A stretch of 64,000 nucleotides of DNA from Saprospiraceae bacterium (lineage in GTDB: Bacteria; Bacteroidota; Bacteroidia; Chitinophagales; Saprospiraceae), in assembly GCA_016715465.1 (NCBI GenBank), contig JADKAA010000024.1, positions 868,001 to 932,000 on the forward strand. The letters run 5' to 3'. The translations under genes and the position numbers were made by a program. Under the pieces are notes generated by a model. It had not been told where the DNA came from, did not search any database, and saw only the letters and a list, made by a program, of their open reading frames with translations. Numbering within the stretch: position 1 is the stretch's first letter; each line of letters begins with the position of its first letter. This document shows, in pieces, positions 55,357 through 64,000 of the stretch.

Positions 55357-56640
55357 ATGCAAACTGTAGTAAACATACCTGAAACTGATAAACAGCGCAT
55401 TGTGATCATTGGGGCAGGCTTTGCCGGACTCACCCTGGCCAAAAAACTCGTGGACAAGGGCTACCAGGTAGTTGTTTTCGACCGGAATAATTTTCACCAG
55501 TTCCAGCCATTGCTTTACCAGGTCGCCATGAGTGGCCTGGAGCCAAGCAGCATTAGTTTTCCATTGAGAAAGATATTCCAGAAAAAAAAGGACATCCACA
55601 TCCGCATGGCTGAAGTAATTGAGGTCAAGGTGGCGGAAAAATATTTGACTACAAATATAGGGCGATGCAACTTTGACAAGCTGGTCATTGCCACAGGGGC
55701 GACCACCAATTTTTATGGAAACGAGCAAATAGCCAAAAATACTTTTAGTCTAAAAAGTACCGGAGAGGCCATGTATTTGCGAAACCAGGTACTCCGGGAT
55801 TATGAAACCGCACTCATCACCAGGGATTATGAAATAAGGCAAAAATACCTGGATACCGTGGTCGTAGGGGGTGGGGCGACTGGCGTGGAACTGGCCGGTG
55901 CCATTGCTGAATTGAAACATTTTATCCTGCCAAAAGACTATGTAGAACTTGACAACAAGGAAGTGGACGTGTACCTTGTACATAGTGGGGAAAGGCTTCT
56001 GCCGGGCATGTCTCAAAAATCGGGTGCAGCCGCAGAAGAATTCCTGTTGAAAATGGGGGTAAATGTCATTAAAAATACCACAGTTACCGATGTGACAGAA
56101 GACAGTGTTACCCTTTCTGATGGCAGGGTGATCACGACCAAAAAGGTGATTTGGGCTGCTGGTATTACGGGCAACAAACTTGCCGGCCTGGAGCATGCCA
56201 TTCTGGAAAGAGGCAACAGGTATAAGGTGGATCCATACCATAAACTCGTGGGCTTTGAAGACATATATGCCATTGGAGACATTGCGTCCATGTCGGTACC
56301 CGATTACCCGGAGGGCCACCCGCAGGTTGCCCAGACCGCATTGCAACAAGCCCACAACCTCGCGTCCATTCTAATCTCCGGCAAGATGAAACCATTTACC
56401 TATAAAGATAAAGGTTCCATGGCCACGATAGGCCGCAACCGGGCGGTAGTGGATTTTAAGCTGGGACATTTTCATGGATTTTTTGCCTGGATCTTGTGGC
56501 TGGTGGTTCATCTCATGGCCCTCATCGGCACCAGAAATAAAATCTTTGTTTTCTTAAACTGGGTATGGAACTACATCACGTATGACCAATCCCTCCGACT
56601 GATTCTCCGGGCATCGAAAGATGGGAAATGGCCCTCCTAG
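55357..56640 (+). CDS. ndh: Type II NADH dehydrogenase (NDH-2)
   Basis: 427 aa FAD enzyme that passes electrons from NADH to quinone without pumping protons; membrane-associated. FAD-binding IIGAGFAGLTLAKKL (about 15-29), NADH-binding VVGGGATGVELAGAI (about 169-183), the FAD/quinone block YAIGDIASM, and QTALQQAHNLA. The C-terminal 60 residues contain hydrophobic/amphipathic helices (FFAWILWLVVHLMALIG) that attach it to the membrane. Intact, single-gene unit with its own promoter. Confidence 0.93.
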   Translation: MQTVVNIPETDKQRIVIIGAGFAGLTLAKKLVDKGYQVVVFDRNNFHQFQPLLYQVAMSGLEPSSISFPLRKIFQKKKDIHIRMAEVIEVKVAEKYLTTNIGRCNFDKLVIATGATTNFYGNEQIAKNTFSLKSTGEAMYLRNQVLRDYETALITRDYEIRQKYLDTVVVGGGATGVELAGAIAELKHFILPKDYVELDNKEVDVYLVHSGERLLPGMSQKSGAAAEEFLLKMGVNVIKNTTVTDVTEDSVTLSDGRVITTKKVIWAAGITGNKLAGLEHAILERGNRYKVDPYHKLVGFEDIYAIGDIASMSVPDYPEGHPQVAQTALQQAHNLASILISGKMKPFTYKDKGSMATIGRNRAVVDFKLGHFHGFFAWILWLVVHLMALIGTRNKIFVFLNWVWNYITYDQSLRLILRASKDGKWPS

Positions 56641-56679
56641 GAAGGTCAAGCCTTTGGCTTCAAAAGTGCATTTAATTTC

Positions 56680-57240
56680 CTATAGTCGTAAACCAAACTT
56701 TATTGAAACTTCCTGGTTCAGCAAGGGAAGGTTATAAATCTTATTGCCGGTGACCACCTCTTTGTCACCCCCAACAACCAGGCTCAGGCCAGCCCAGGGA
56801 GCCACATAAACGCGTTTCCAAAAATAATAATGATAACCCAAACTGCCATTTAAAAGGTAGTTGGTGAATTTGGTTTCTGGTTCAAGGGCATCGGTCTGAA
56901 TGTGGCTTTTCCAGAAGACAGGACCTCCCCCAATCCACCAACCTTTCCAATCGCTTTGTGAAAAACGGTCCACTACCAGGGCATAGGCTGTGATGTGATG
57001 GTTTGTATATCCTTTTTTAGTACTACAGTCTGGTTTATACACATCGGCTGTCAGCATTCGTGCCCTAAATTTTCCTTTTCTAACGCACAATGCTCCAAAG
57101 GATCCCCCGGTGGCATATGGTAAAACATCGAGTTCTATGCCAATGTGCCAGTTTGAGGATTTTTGGGCAGTTACCTCGACAACTGTCATTGAAAACACGA
57201 TCAGTGCAATGAACTTTAAAAACAAATTATGATGATTCAT
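56680..57240 (-). CDS. Secreted/outer-membrane protein of unknown function
   Basis: 186 aa. Signal peptide (LKFIALIVFSMTVVEVTAQ). Strand-like pattern in the mature part: WHIGIELDVLPYATGGSFGAL, WKGWWIGGGPVFW, LNGSLGYHYYFWKRVYVAPWAGLSLVVGG in pieces, ending KFGLRL. Probably a small outer-membrane barrel. Convergent to ndh. Family not recognised. Confidence 0.65.
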   Translation of the reverse strand: MNHHNLFLKFIALIVFSMTVVEVTAQKSSNWHIGIELDVLPYATGGSFGALCVRKGKFRARMLTADVYKPDCSTKKGYTNHHITAYALVVDRFSQSDWKGWWIGGGPVFWKSHIQTDALEPETKFTNYLLNGSLGYHYYFWKRVYVAPWAGLSLVVGGDKEVVTGNKIYNLPLLNQEVSIKFGLRL

Positions 57241-57374
57241 GGATTTGTGATTTCAATCGAATGATCAAATCTACCCTTTGGCATAACGCTGGTTGTTTTG
57301 AGAAATGATTTGCACTGCTTCACTTTATGACTTAAATTTCTTCATCTGTAAAAAGGGCATTTCAATGCCACCTA

Positions 57375-58529
57375 TTATGCCTGGAAAAAGTCATCCATTA
57401 CCTCCATCAGGGTATCCATGTCTTCCCGGGTATTATATACATGGGTAGAAACCCTGATGGCCGTACCCCGTCTGGATACAAAAATCTGTTTTGCTTTTAT
57501 GCAGGTCATCAGCGCCACGGCATCCACATGTTCAGGCAGCCGAAATCCAAACATGTGATTTGACCTGAACTCATTTTCTTCTACAAGGCATCCTTTACTT
57601 GCCAGAAAATCCAACAGCGGGGCAGTGAGGGATTGGCAATGGCCCTGAATGCCTTGTGGGGTCCATTTCAGGATTTGCCTTATGGCTGTTTGTAACATAG
57701 GTGCATGGATGAAGCTGCTGAACTCACCCATATTGTAACGACCTGCCCCTGGGGTATAAGCTGTTCGGTAGGCGGTGAGGCTTTGAAAATCTTCGGCTTC
57801 GCTTCTGTTCATCCAGCTTTCTTCGATGGGTCTGCCATTGGCAAACCGGGTACTGTAATAGGCCAGACCAATGTTGTAGGGGCCCAACAGCCATTTGTAC
57901 CCGGCACAAACCAGGGCATCGATGTGGCAGTCGTTCACATTGATGGGCATGGCACCCACCGATTGTGTGCCATCTACAATGAAGCAAGTGTCACATGCCT
58001 TGCATCTTTCCCCAATGGCTTTGAGGTCAAAAATACTGCCGTCTGTCCAGTGTACCGATGAGATGAGCACTACTGCGGTTTCGTAATTGATGGCTTCCAG
58101 TAAAAGCTGATTCCACTTTCTTGCTCTCTGGCTTTTATCTTCCGGTGGTGAAATTATTTTCAGTGTTTTACCCTGTTCCCTACACCATCGATCGATGGCA
58201 TAATAACCACTGGGAAATTCTTCCGCTACAACCAGGGCATACTGTCCATTGTTTTTGGGCAGATTGGATGTGGCCGACATCAGTCCATAGGATGCCGATG
58301 GCAGGATGGCCACATTTTGTGCGTCCCCGCCGATCAACGTTGCAAAGTCCTGCCGAAGGCTTTCTGCCTGGGTAAAAAAGTCTATGGGGTCGATGATTGC
58401 CGGATTTCTTTTTCTCCTCATTCCCTCGATGCCGGCTTCCTCCACAGACAGGAGCAATGGTGACATATAGGCTCCGTTGAGGTAGTGGACATCATCTGGT
58501 AATTGGAAAAGGTGCTTTTGGCTTATCAT
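57375..58529 (-). CDS. Class V aminotransferase (PLP enzyme)
   Basis: 384 aa cysteine-desulfurase-like fold. PLP site: VDGTQSVGAMPINV (Asp and Gln-binding region), then AGYKWLLGPYNIGLAYY with the Lys that forms the Schiff base. N-terminal YLNGAYMSPL is the usual opening and the C-terminus RGTAIRVSTHVYNT fits SufS/NifS-like or kynureninase-like proteins. No catalytic-loop Cys of the desulfurase type was evident, so another C-N or C-S lyase reaction is possible. Single gene, intact. Confidence 0.85.
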   Translation of the reverse strand: MISQKHLFQLPDDVHYLNGAYMSPLLLSVEEAGIEGMRRKRNPAIIDPIDFFTQAESLRQDFATLIGGDAQNVAILPSASYGLMSATSNLPKNNGQYALVVAEEFPSGYYAIDRWCREQGKTLKIISPPEDKSQRARKWNQLLLEAINYETAVVLISSVHWTDGSIFDLKAIGERCKACDTCFIVDGTQSVGAMPINVNDCHIDALVCAGYKWLLGPYNIGLAYYSTRFANGRPIEESWMNRSEAEDFQSLTAYRTAYTPGAGRYNMGEFSSFIHAPMLQTAIRQILKWTPQGIQGHCQSLTAPLLDFLASKGCLVEENEFRSNHMFGFRLPEHVDAVALMTCIKAKQIFVSRRGTAIRVSTHVYNTREDMDTLMEVMDDFFQA

Positions 58530-58555
58530 GATTTTGTGGCAATTGCTTTTTTAAC

Positions 58556-59497
58556 TTATGGCTTATTTTGAAGCAGGAAGGTAAGCGGTATGGTTAGTCT
58601 TTTTTTCCATGCCCGCTCGGAATGGTCTTCGCCTTCAAATCGCCGGGACATCCAATGAGAAGATGTGTAATCTTTGCGGCGAAAAATGTCATCTACCCTT
58701 TTTTGTGTTACCTCATATTGGGCATCCAGGGTTGCCGTGCCGTGATCGAAGTAAAATATATGGCTGCGAGGAGGAGGCAATTTTTCTTCCAGATATTTTA
58801 CAAATACATTCGGTATCGGATTGGGTCCGGGATCAAAAAAGCCAGGCCAGTGTGTTGAAATACAGGCAGCCCCACCAAAGACATTTGGATATTCACAAAG
58901 TGCATACCATGAAACCAGACCACCCATGCTGGAACCAGCAATAAAAGTATGATCGGCATCGGGCAGGGTTGAATAATTTGTGTCCATAAAGGGCTTGACT
59001 TCTTCCACTATAAATTTTAGATAGGCATCTGAATAGATCTTTGAGGCAAATAATGGATATCCGGCTCTTTTGCCATTTTCCAATAAGGAATCACGGAAGG
59101 CAGGTTCGAGGAATTCAAAAGGTTTTTGGGGGAAGTATTCCGAATGTCGCGCCGCACCGGCATTCCAAATGGCCACTACAATTGTGGGTTGGATGAGTTT
59201 GTCATGCAGCAATTGGGAAAGTGTTTCATCCAGTCCCCAATCCTGCCCATTCCATGTCGAGGTTGAATCAAAAAGCATTTGACCATCGTGCATGTATAAG
59301 ACGGCATATTTTGTTTTTGAATTATAGTCGTCGGGAAGCCAGATATCCACATTGCGTGGGGGGATATGGTTTGATGGAAATTGTAAGTATCTGTCTATCC
59401 TTCCTGAATAGACACCGGCAAGAGGGGTAGCGATTTGAGCCAGGCAATCAAAGATGCCGGATAAAACCAGGATTGAGATGTGAAACCCTCTTATCAT
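58556..59497 (-). CDS. Esterase (alpha/beta hydrolase, esterase-D/enterobactin-esterase type)
   Basis: 313 aa, N-terminal signal-like segment (FHISILVLSGIFDCLAQ), so probably secreted or periplasmic. NVDIWLPDDYNSKTKYAVLYMHDG is the family opening, VVAIWNAGAARHSEYFPQ an inner strand, and TFIAGSSMGGLVSWYAL holds the nucleophile Ser (G-x-S-x-G). The terminal His is in EGEDHSERAWKKR. Overlaps the preceding transporter-like gene by four bases. Substrate unknown; family members hydrolyse siderophores, acyl esters or phospholipids. Confidence 0.85.
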   Translation of the reverse strand: MIRGFHISILVLSGIFDCLAQIATPLAGVYSGRIDRYLQFPSNHIPPRNVDIWLPDDYNSKTKYAVLYMHDGQMLFDSTSTWNGQDWGLDETLSQLLHDKLIQPTIVVAIWNAGAARHSEYFPQKPFEFLEPAFRDSLLENGKRAGYPLFASKIYSDAYLKFIVEEVKPFMDTNYSTLPDADHTFIAGSSMGGLVSWYALCEYPNVFGGAACISTHWPGFFDPGPNPIPNVFVKYLEEKLPPPRSHIFYFDHGTATLDAQYEVTQKRVDDIFRRKDYTSSHWMSRRFEGEDHSERAWKKRLTIPLTFLLQNKP

Positions 59498-60252
59498 GGA
59501 TTATTTGTGCTTGCTGCTTTTGATTTGAAACGCCAGCTAAAGCCTGCAGCTATATAATTCATTGTTTGATTGATGCCCAGGCCATAGGATGCATCCAGTT
59601 GAAAGTCGTCATTGAGCAGATAGGTAAGACCGGCATCCACATTCAAAATCCATCCTGACGAAGGACTTGCGGTTCCAAATGGTTCCGCGTAAATGGATAA
59701 ATTTTCGGCAATGGCTTTATTCAGGGCAATAGAGTAGGTGAAAGATGCGTCACTTCCCGTTGTATATCCAAGATTGTAACCCAGATTATAATCTTGACCC
59801 AGGTCATGGGCAACGAGCAGTTTATGAATGGTGGCATATTCATTTCCGGAAATTGATTTTGCCCTGGTAGGGATTACAAGGTGGTGCATGGATGCCATTT
59901 TTACAGGAAGATCCTCGCGATTGTACCATTGAATTTTGACGCCGGCTTCCAGGTCGCCAATACCACGAAACTTCAATTTTTCTAAATGACCATAAGTATA
60001 CAATGAGGCAAGCCGAAGTTCAAATACATTGGACAGACCAATCCTGGCGAGCAGGGTAGGGAGGGTGGTGCTGTTTTCATTTTTCATTTGGGTATTTATC
60101 CATCCGGTTTCAAATTGGATAAATCCCTGACCGACCGTTAAAGCACTTTCGGTCTGGTCTGGTCTGTCCGTGCTGAGTTCCTGAGAAATACCCTCGGCGA
60201 TGGGCATCCACGAAAGGCAAAGGGTTATGATGTTTTTTTGTAAGGTTGACAT
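59494..60252 (-). CDS. Outer-membrane protein, phenol-degradation MetA-like
   Basis: 252 aa from 60252. Signal peptide (LQKNIITLCLSWMPIAEG). The sequence LSTDRPDQTESALTVGQGFIQFETGW is the clear opening of the phenol MetA-type outer-membrane family, followed by a strand-rich barrel (VFELRLASLYTYG, TGSDASFTYSIALNKA) ending AGFSWRF. Despite the name, most members have no known link to phenol. Coupled by a four-base overlap to the esterase. The ATG at 60279 adds nine residues before the signal and is rejected. Confidence 0.8.
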   Translation of the reverse strand: MSTLQKNIITLCLSWMPIAEGISQELSTDRPDQTESALTVGQGFIQFETGWINTQMKNENSTTLPTLLARIGLSNVFELRLASLYTYGHLEKLKFRGIGDLEAGVKIQWYNREDLPVKMASMHHLVIPTRAKSISGNEYATIHKLLVAHDLGQDYNLGYNLGYTTGSDASFTYSIALNKAIAENLSIYAEPFGTASPSSGWILNVDAGLTYLLNDDFQLDASYGLGINQTMNYIAAGFSWRFKSKAASTNNP

Positions 60253-60336
60253 AGTCGATCGTATGAATTTAAGCTCCAAAATACTGCACCTTTGGCAACA
60301 ATTACAATAGCCCCGGGATTTATTTTGGAAAAAGGC

Positions 60337-60891
60337 TCATTTCCAGTCCCAAATCACAATCTGCCATTCCTGACCATCAGGTGCTACATAGGTATGCAGG
60401 GTTTCAAACCCGATCCGCCGATGGGCAGCAAGTGACCGGTAATTGTTTGAGGCTATTTCTGTGATGGCAAAATCATAGGTATCAGAAAAACAAGCTTTGT
60501 ACTTTTCATAGCAGGCATCAAACAAGCCCTGACCGCGATAGGCCTTTGCAATACATACCTGTCCGACCACCATGTAATGATATGTGGATACAGGTTTCTC
60601 TTTATACAAGATCCGGTCAAACAAATCAAACATGGGTACAAGCACAGGAATGTCATATCTGGAAGCTTGGGTCATGGCCAAAACGTAACCCACTATTTTA
60701 TTGCCCTCCCTGGCAATCACATGGCCTGCGTGATCCTGGAGTTTTTGTAAATCCTCGAGCTTGTGCTGCACCGTAACAAAGCCTTCCCGCAGTTTGACTT
60801 CCAAGTCCAGGTTGGTTTTTAAGTTTTCCATTTGCAGGGTAAGAATTCCTTCCAGATCGTGGTTTGAGTATGATTGTGTAAATTCAGGCAT
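60337..60891 (-). CDS. GNAT family N-acetyltransferase
   Basis: 184 aa, complete. Acetyl-CoA-binding motif A in VCIAKAYRGQGLFDACYEKY (Q/R-G-x-G/A, about 112-131), preceded by IVGYVLAMTQA (beta4). The C-terminal motif is AHRRIGFETLHTYV. Cytoplasmic. Substrate not predictable; adjacent genes give no hint. Confidence 0.85.
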   Translation of the reverse strand: MPEFTQSYSNHDLEGILTLQMENLKTNLDLEVKLREGFVTVQHKLEDLQKLQDHAGHVIAREGNKIVGYVLAMTQASRYDIPVLVPMFDLFDRILYKEKPVSTYHYMVVGQVCIAKAYRGQGLFDACYEKYKACFSDTYDFAITEIASNNYRSLAAHRRIGFETLHTYVAPDGQEWQIVIWDWK

Positions 60892-60941
60892 CTTCGATGT
60901 AAAATTAAATTAATATGGGTGAATTAAAATTGCCACCCGAA

Positions 60942-62291
60942 TTAAAAAAATATCTGGTATTGCAAGGTAATGCTGTTTTTTCTATTTCCTGAGACAACGG
61001 CGCCCTGTTCAAGAGAATAGGTAGATCTGTTTTCCAGGTCAAGGCTAATTTTCGATTTATGATCCTGAATCAGGTAATTCAGGCCAACATGGTAGGTATT
61101 TGTCCATAGTCCCTGTAAGCGATCAAACTTTGCCAATGTAGCAGAAAAGTAGGGCATGAGTTTACCATGACCATGGGTCAATGTGCCTGGCATAAGGTAG
61201 CCGGCATGCGCATGGAATACCCGACCCGTGCCAAACATAGGATAGGCATTGCCGTAGGTAGGACCCTGGCCGGTTATACTGTTTGTGTTATTGAGGCTTG
61301 AGCTGCTTGCAGGATTCATGAGACCATTGTACCGAAGGTAATTGGTGCCATAGTTGGTGATGAAGAAACCAGAATAAGCTGAAATAGCGCTTCCTCTTTG
61401 TTTATCCAAAGGAATGTCCAGGTAGGATTCAAAGGCGATGTGTAGCATTTTTTGGTAAGTGGTATCGGCCTGTCCCTCTTTTTTCCACATGGCATCACCC
61501 TGGTAGATGGCTTCGGCCGCTATGTTGAATATTTTTTTCTTTCCCAGTGACGTACCCGCCATATAAGGTGTGAGGTGACTTTCATGCTCAAAAAATTGCC
61601 AGATAAGTAATGCTTGCATTTGAAGTGAGTGCCCCTTTAGGGCAAAAGAGGCGTTTTCATTTAATGGTGCAGGTGCAGTACCAGATGAGTTCACAGGGAA
61701 TGGGTCACTGACAATTATTCTGTAATCCAGTTGACCCAGCTGTCCCCTGGCATAGACACTGAGTTTTCTGCTGAACAGGTCCGTCTGATCAACCGAGGAT
61801 TGCGCAAAAACCGGAACATCAAGTGTGGTAATGGTACCGATGCTCGGCTGTGAAAACCGCGATAATCCATTGGCGATGGTGAGTCCGGCTCCGATTTTTA
61901 GTTGGTTGGCCTTACTGAGCCGGTATTCGCATATGGCATCGTGGAAAAATGCCGCATTCTTTCGGTTGGCGTTTAAATTGTATTGGGCATTAAAATTGTT
62001 TTGTCCAAACTGGAAATACAAAAATACCCGTTCATTGATTTGGCCAAACATCTGAATCCTGGTGCGGCGTAGTCCTATGTCAAAAGTATTATCCTTTTCC
62101 CTCCCCTGGACCATGGTCCCTTCATTGCTTTGATTGTAACGGACCCAGGTTTGATTGAGAAAAGTAAGTTGAAAAAAGTGGCTGCCATCTTCATTTAGGT
62201 TGAATTTGAAGGCGTCCTTCGGTTTTTCAGTTTGGCCCTTTATTATCATTGGCATAAGGAGGGCAATAAAAAGAAGTACTTGTTTCAACAT
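60942..62291 (-). CDS. Porin-like outer-membrane protein
   Basis: 449 aa. Signal peptide (LLFIALLMPMIIKGQ). Opening FKFNLNEDGSHFFQLTFLNQ, then GLRRTRIQMFGQINERVFLYFQFG and repeated strand pairs to a C-terminal ITLQYQIFF with a terminal Phe, the usual barrel ending. Resembles phosphate/anion-type porins or DcaP-like outer-membrane proteins. Substrate unknown. Intact; lies alone. Confidence 0.75.
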   Translation of the reverse strand: MLKQVLLFIALLMPMIIKGQTEKPKDAFKFNLNEDGSHFFQLTFLNQTWVRYNQSNEGTMVQGREKDNTFDIGLRRTRIQMFGQINERVFLYFQFGQNNFNAQYNLNANRKNAAFFHDAICEYRLSKANQLKIGAGLTIANGLSRFSQPSIGTITTLDVPVFAQSSVDQTDLFSRKLSVYARGQLGQLDYRIIVSDPFPVNSSGTAPAPLNENASFALKGHSLQMQALLIWQFFEHESHLTPYMAGTSLGKKKIFNIAAEAIYQGDAMWKKEGQADTTYQKMLHIAFESYLDIPLDKQRGSAISAYSGFFITNYGTNYLRYNGLMNPASSSSLNNTNSITGQGPTYGNAYPMFGTGRVFHAHAGYLMPGTLTHGHGKLMPYFSATLAKFDRLQGLWTNTYHVGLNYLIQDHKSKISLDLENRSTYSLEQGAVVSGNRKNSITLQYQIFF

Positions 62292-62488
62292 AAAATATTA
62301 ATGCATTAAAAATATGACCCAGGTAGAACATAGCGGAAGAGTGACATTGCCTCTTTAAACAGCACTGGGTTTGCCTTACAAAATTAGTAATTTTTAGATA
62401 TTGCATTTATATATAAAACTTATATAACTGTTAAACAGCTTTTAAAAAATAACCGATGTGAAATTCCAACATCTGTAGGCAAATCAAC

Positions 62489-62836
62489 TTACGCTATGCG
62501 TTGTCCGTTTCCGGTATTTCTTTCCGGTGTCAGCAGGGTAACTTCATGATTTGGGCCAACGGCCCCCAACACCAGGCACTCACTCTGCATGTTGGCGATT
62601 TGTCTTGCCGGAAAATTTACGACGGCTACAATTTGTTTCCCTATCAGGTCTTCAGGTTGGTATAATTGGGTAAGCTGAGCGGATGATTTTTTCATACCCA
62701 ATGGCCCAAAATCAATCAGCAGTTTGTAAGCAGGTTTTTTGGCTTCTTTAAATATTTCTGCCTTTACAATCGTACCGGTACGCATTTCTACCTTTATAAA
62801 ATCATCCCATTGCAGTGGCGGAGGTGGTTGTTGCAT
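62489..62836 (-). CDS. tRNA-binding (CsaA-like) protein
   Basis: 115 aa. OB-fold tRNA-binding domain as in CsaA and the EMAPII-type modules: DFIKVEMRTGTIVKAEIF near the start, LLIDFGPLGMKKSSAQL in the middle, IVAVVNFPARQIANMQSECL near the end. Cytoplasmic, free-standing. Probably binds tRNA or acts as a chaperone. Confidence 0.88.
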   Translation of the reverse strand: MQQPPPPLQWDDFIKVEMRTGTIVKAEIFKEAKKPAYKLLIDFGPLGMKKSSAQLTQLYQPEDLIGKQIVAVVNFPARQIANMQSECLVLGAVGPNHEVTLLTPERNTGNGQRIA

Positions 62837-62943
62837 GGATTATTGTTTTTTCATTTTACTGGATTTGTTGTCAGGTTGATACTTTTATTTCCTTGACTGC
62901 CAAAGACTGGATTGAAATCCATTTTTCAGGATGTGTATGTATT

Positions 62944-64000
62944 TTAAGCGCGGTATTTATCTCTTTCTATATTGAGAAGATTCAGCAGCATATCAATGTC
63001 CTTTTCTGTGGTATCATAATTGGTTATACATGCCCTGATAGACAGCCTGCCGTGCACAGGATAAGTGGATACCCAGGTCTTTCCCGAGGCCACAAGCTGA
63101 TGTACCATATAAGGGATAAAATCGTCATTTATTTCAAGGAAGTTATCTGTGAAACAAATGACGGGCATGGCTGCCTGATTACAAACAGTCCATCCTGATT
63201 TTTTCAATTGCCATCGAAGATAGTCACCCATAGCAATTTGATGGCCGATTACTTCTTCATATCCTTTCCAGCCAAAGAAAAGTAAAGACAAATAAAGTTT
63301 AATACCAATGCTCCTTCGCGACCACTGGATGGAATGCGTAAATGGGTCGATGACCGGCTGCTCTGTTGCATCCTTTGGCATGTAGTCCGTGCGTATGCTG
63401 AAGGTATGGGATAAGATGGATTTGTGCCGGGTAATAAACATGCTTGTAGCCATAGGTACTGACATCCATTTATGTGCATCAAAGGTAATGGAATCAGCCA
63501 TTCCAATTCCATCGAGCCAAAGACGAGCGTCAGGATGAAGAATGGCACCACCCCCATAGGCTGCATCCGCATGAAACCATAAATTATATTGGTCTGCTAG
63601 TTTATTAAGCGCTATTAAATCATCTACCGCTCCGGTTCCGGTGGTCCCCGCGGTACCAACAACCATAAGGGGAAGTAAGTCTTCCGTTATGTCTTTTTTT
63701 AAGGCAATGGACAATTGACCGATGTCGATTTGTTGCCGTTCATTGACAGGAATGCTTCTTACGGCATCATGACCAAGACCGGTAATTCTTGCTGCTTTAT
63801 GCAAGGAGTGGTGCGCTTCCGCCGAACAATATACCACTGGCATTTGCGGCACACCCCAAAGCCCATTTACAGAAAACCGGGGTAACTTTGCATTGAGGGC
63901 ACACAACAGGGCAGTGAGATTGGATTCGGCTCCTCCTGATGTAAATACGCCATCTGCCTCCAGTGCATTATAACCAAATTTAACGGCAAATTCCCGGATT
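62944..64000 (-). CDS. PLP-dependent group II decarboxylase, C-terminal part
   Basis: Aromatic-L-amino-acid/glutamate-decarboxylase type. The frame is open to the window end; the 5' part lies beyond 64000, so the ATG at 63906 is internal. Visible: TSGGAESNLTALLCAL (cofactor region), YCSAEAHHSLHKAARITGLG (His that stacks on PLP), WFHADAAYGGGAIL (Asp binding the PLP nitrogen), and ITFDAHKWMSVPMATS with the Schiff-base Lys. Conserved group II members act on tryptophan, tyrosine, DOPA or other L-amino acids; the substrate cannot be told. No break seen. Confidence 0.9.
   Translation of the reverse strand, partial: IREFAVKFGYNALEADGVFTSGGAESNLTALLCALNAKLPRFSVNGLWGVPQMPVVYCSAEAHHSLHKAARITGLGHDAVRSIPVNERQQIDIGQLSIALKKDITEDLLPLMVVGTAGTTGTGAVDDLIALNKLADQYNLWFHADAAYGGGAILHPDARLWLDGIGMADSITFDAHKWMSVPMATSMFITRHKSILSHTFSIRTDYMPKDATEQPVIDPFTHSIQWSRRSIGIKLYLSLLFFGWKGYEEVIGHQIAMGDYLRWQLKKSGWTVCNQAAMPVICFTDNFLEINDDFIPYMVHQLVASGKTWVSTYPVHGRLSIRACITNYDTTEKDIDMLLNLLNIERDKYRA

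Noticed and set aside
62312..62331. Sequence similar to the rhodanese operator (ATGACCCAGGTAGAACATAG) upstream of the porin
   Set aside because: 16 of 20 bases match, but the second half-site GTTAC is missing and no TAnnTTTG lies at the right distance on either strand.

Overview
The window looks like chromosomal DNA of a Bacteroidota (Bacteroidetes) bacterium, possibly from the Saprospiria/Chitinophagia side of the phylum; the lower rank is a guess. The evidence is: many promoters with the phylum-specific TAnnTTTG -7 element, mostly no Shine-Dalgarno sequence, a T9SS-like C-terminal sorting domain, a split two-gene transketolase, DUF4199, DUF4348 and S37 peptidase families, and HME-type metal efflux. 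There is one tRNA (Cys) and no rRNA, CRISPR array, transposase or prophage.

Region 1 (1-3.7 kb) has the 3' end of purF (one frameshift), pth, a DUF1801 protein, tRNA-Cys and a voltage-gated-type K+ channel. Region 2 (3.7-21.9 kb) is striking because almost every recognisable gene carries small indels: a 7TM-type sensor histidine kinase, a DUF4172-Fic protein, a VOC protein, a secreted unknown, a rhodanese, a SNF2 helicase, a TonB-C-like protein, a MATE transporter, a LuxR-type regulator with its DUF4199 partner, another secreted unknown, imidazolonepropionase, OsmC, a PmtA-like methyltransferase and methylmalonyl-CoA mutase. Motifs survive across the breaks and the breaks examined are indels, so poor sequence quality is more likely than old decay.

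Region 3 (22-38.7 kb) is mostly clean: HU with promoter and terminator, split transketolase, a heavy-metal RND efflux operon (small His-rich protein, then pump, outer-membrane channel and adaptor) followed by a ferritin-VIT1 fusion, two overlapping alpha/beta hydrolases, a half-length asparaginase, an OmpH/Skp-like lipoprotein, an S37 peptidase (one frameshift) and a tocopherol-cyclase-like protein. Region 4 (38.8-64 kb) holds a DASS transporter, folD, DinB-prmA-FkbM, a WD40 protein divergent from a four-gene overlapping operon (phosphopantetheinyl transferase, DUF4348, ATP-grasp, epimerase), a kelch-like T9SS protein, a Ca2+/Na+ exchanger, a GNAT-like unknown, a prenyl diphosphate synthase with peptidase T, NDH-2, a class V aminotransferase, an esterase with an outer-membrane protein, a porin, a CsaA-like protein and the C-terminal part of a PLP decarboxylase that runs off the end.

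The most interesting regulatory signal is a GTRAC-N4-GTTAC palindrome found upstream of three genes (rhodanese, OsmC, kelch protein), each time centred 31-33 bp upstream of a TAnnTTTG element. That is the geometry of a class II Crp/Fnr-activated promoter. Other notable items are a 46-bp near-perfect palindrome between the rhodanese and the helicase, a compensated double frameshift hidden in the thiamine-diphosphate motif of transketolase, and the small conserved-looking protein ahead of the metal pump.
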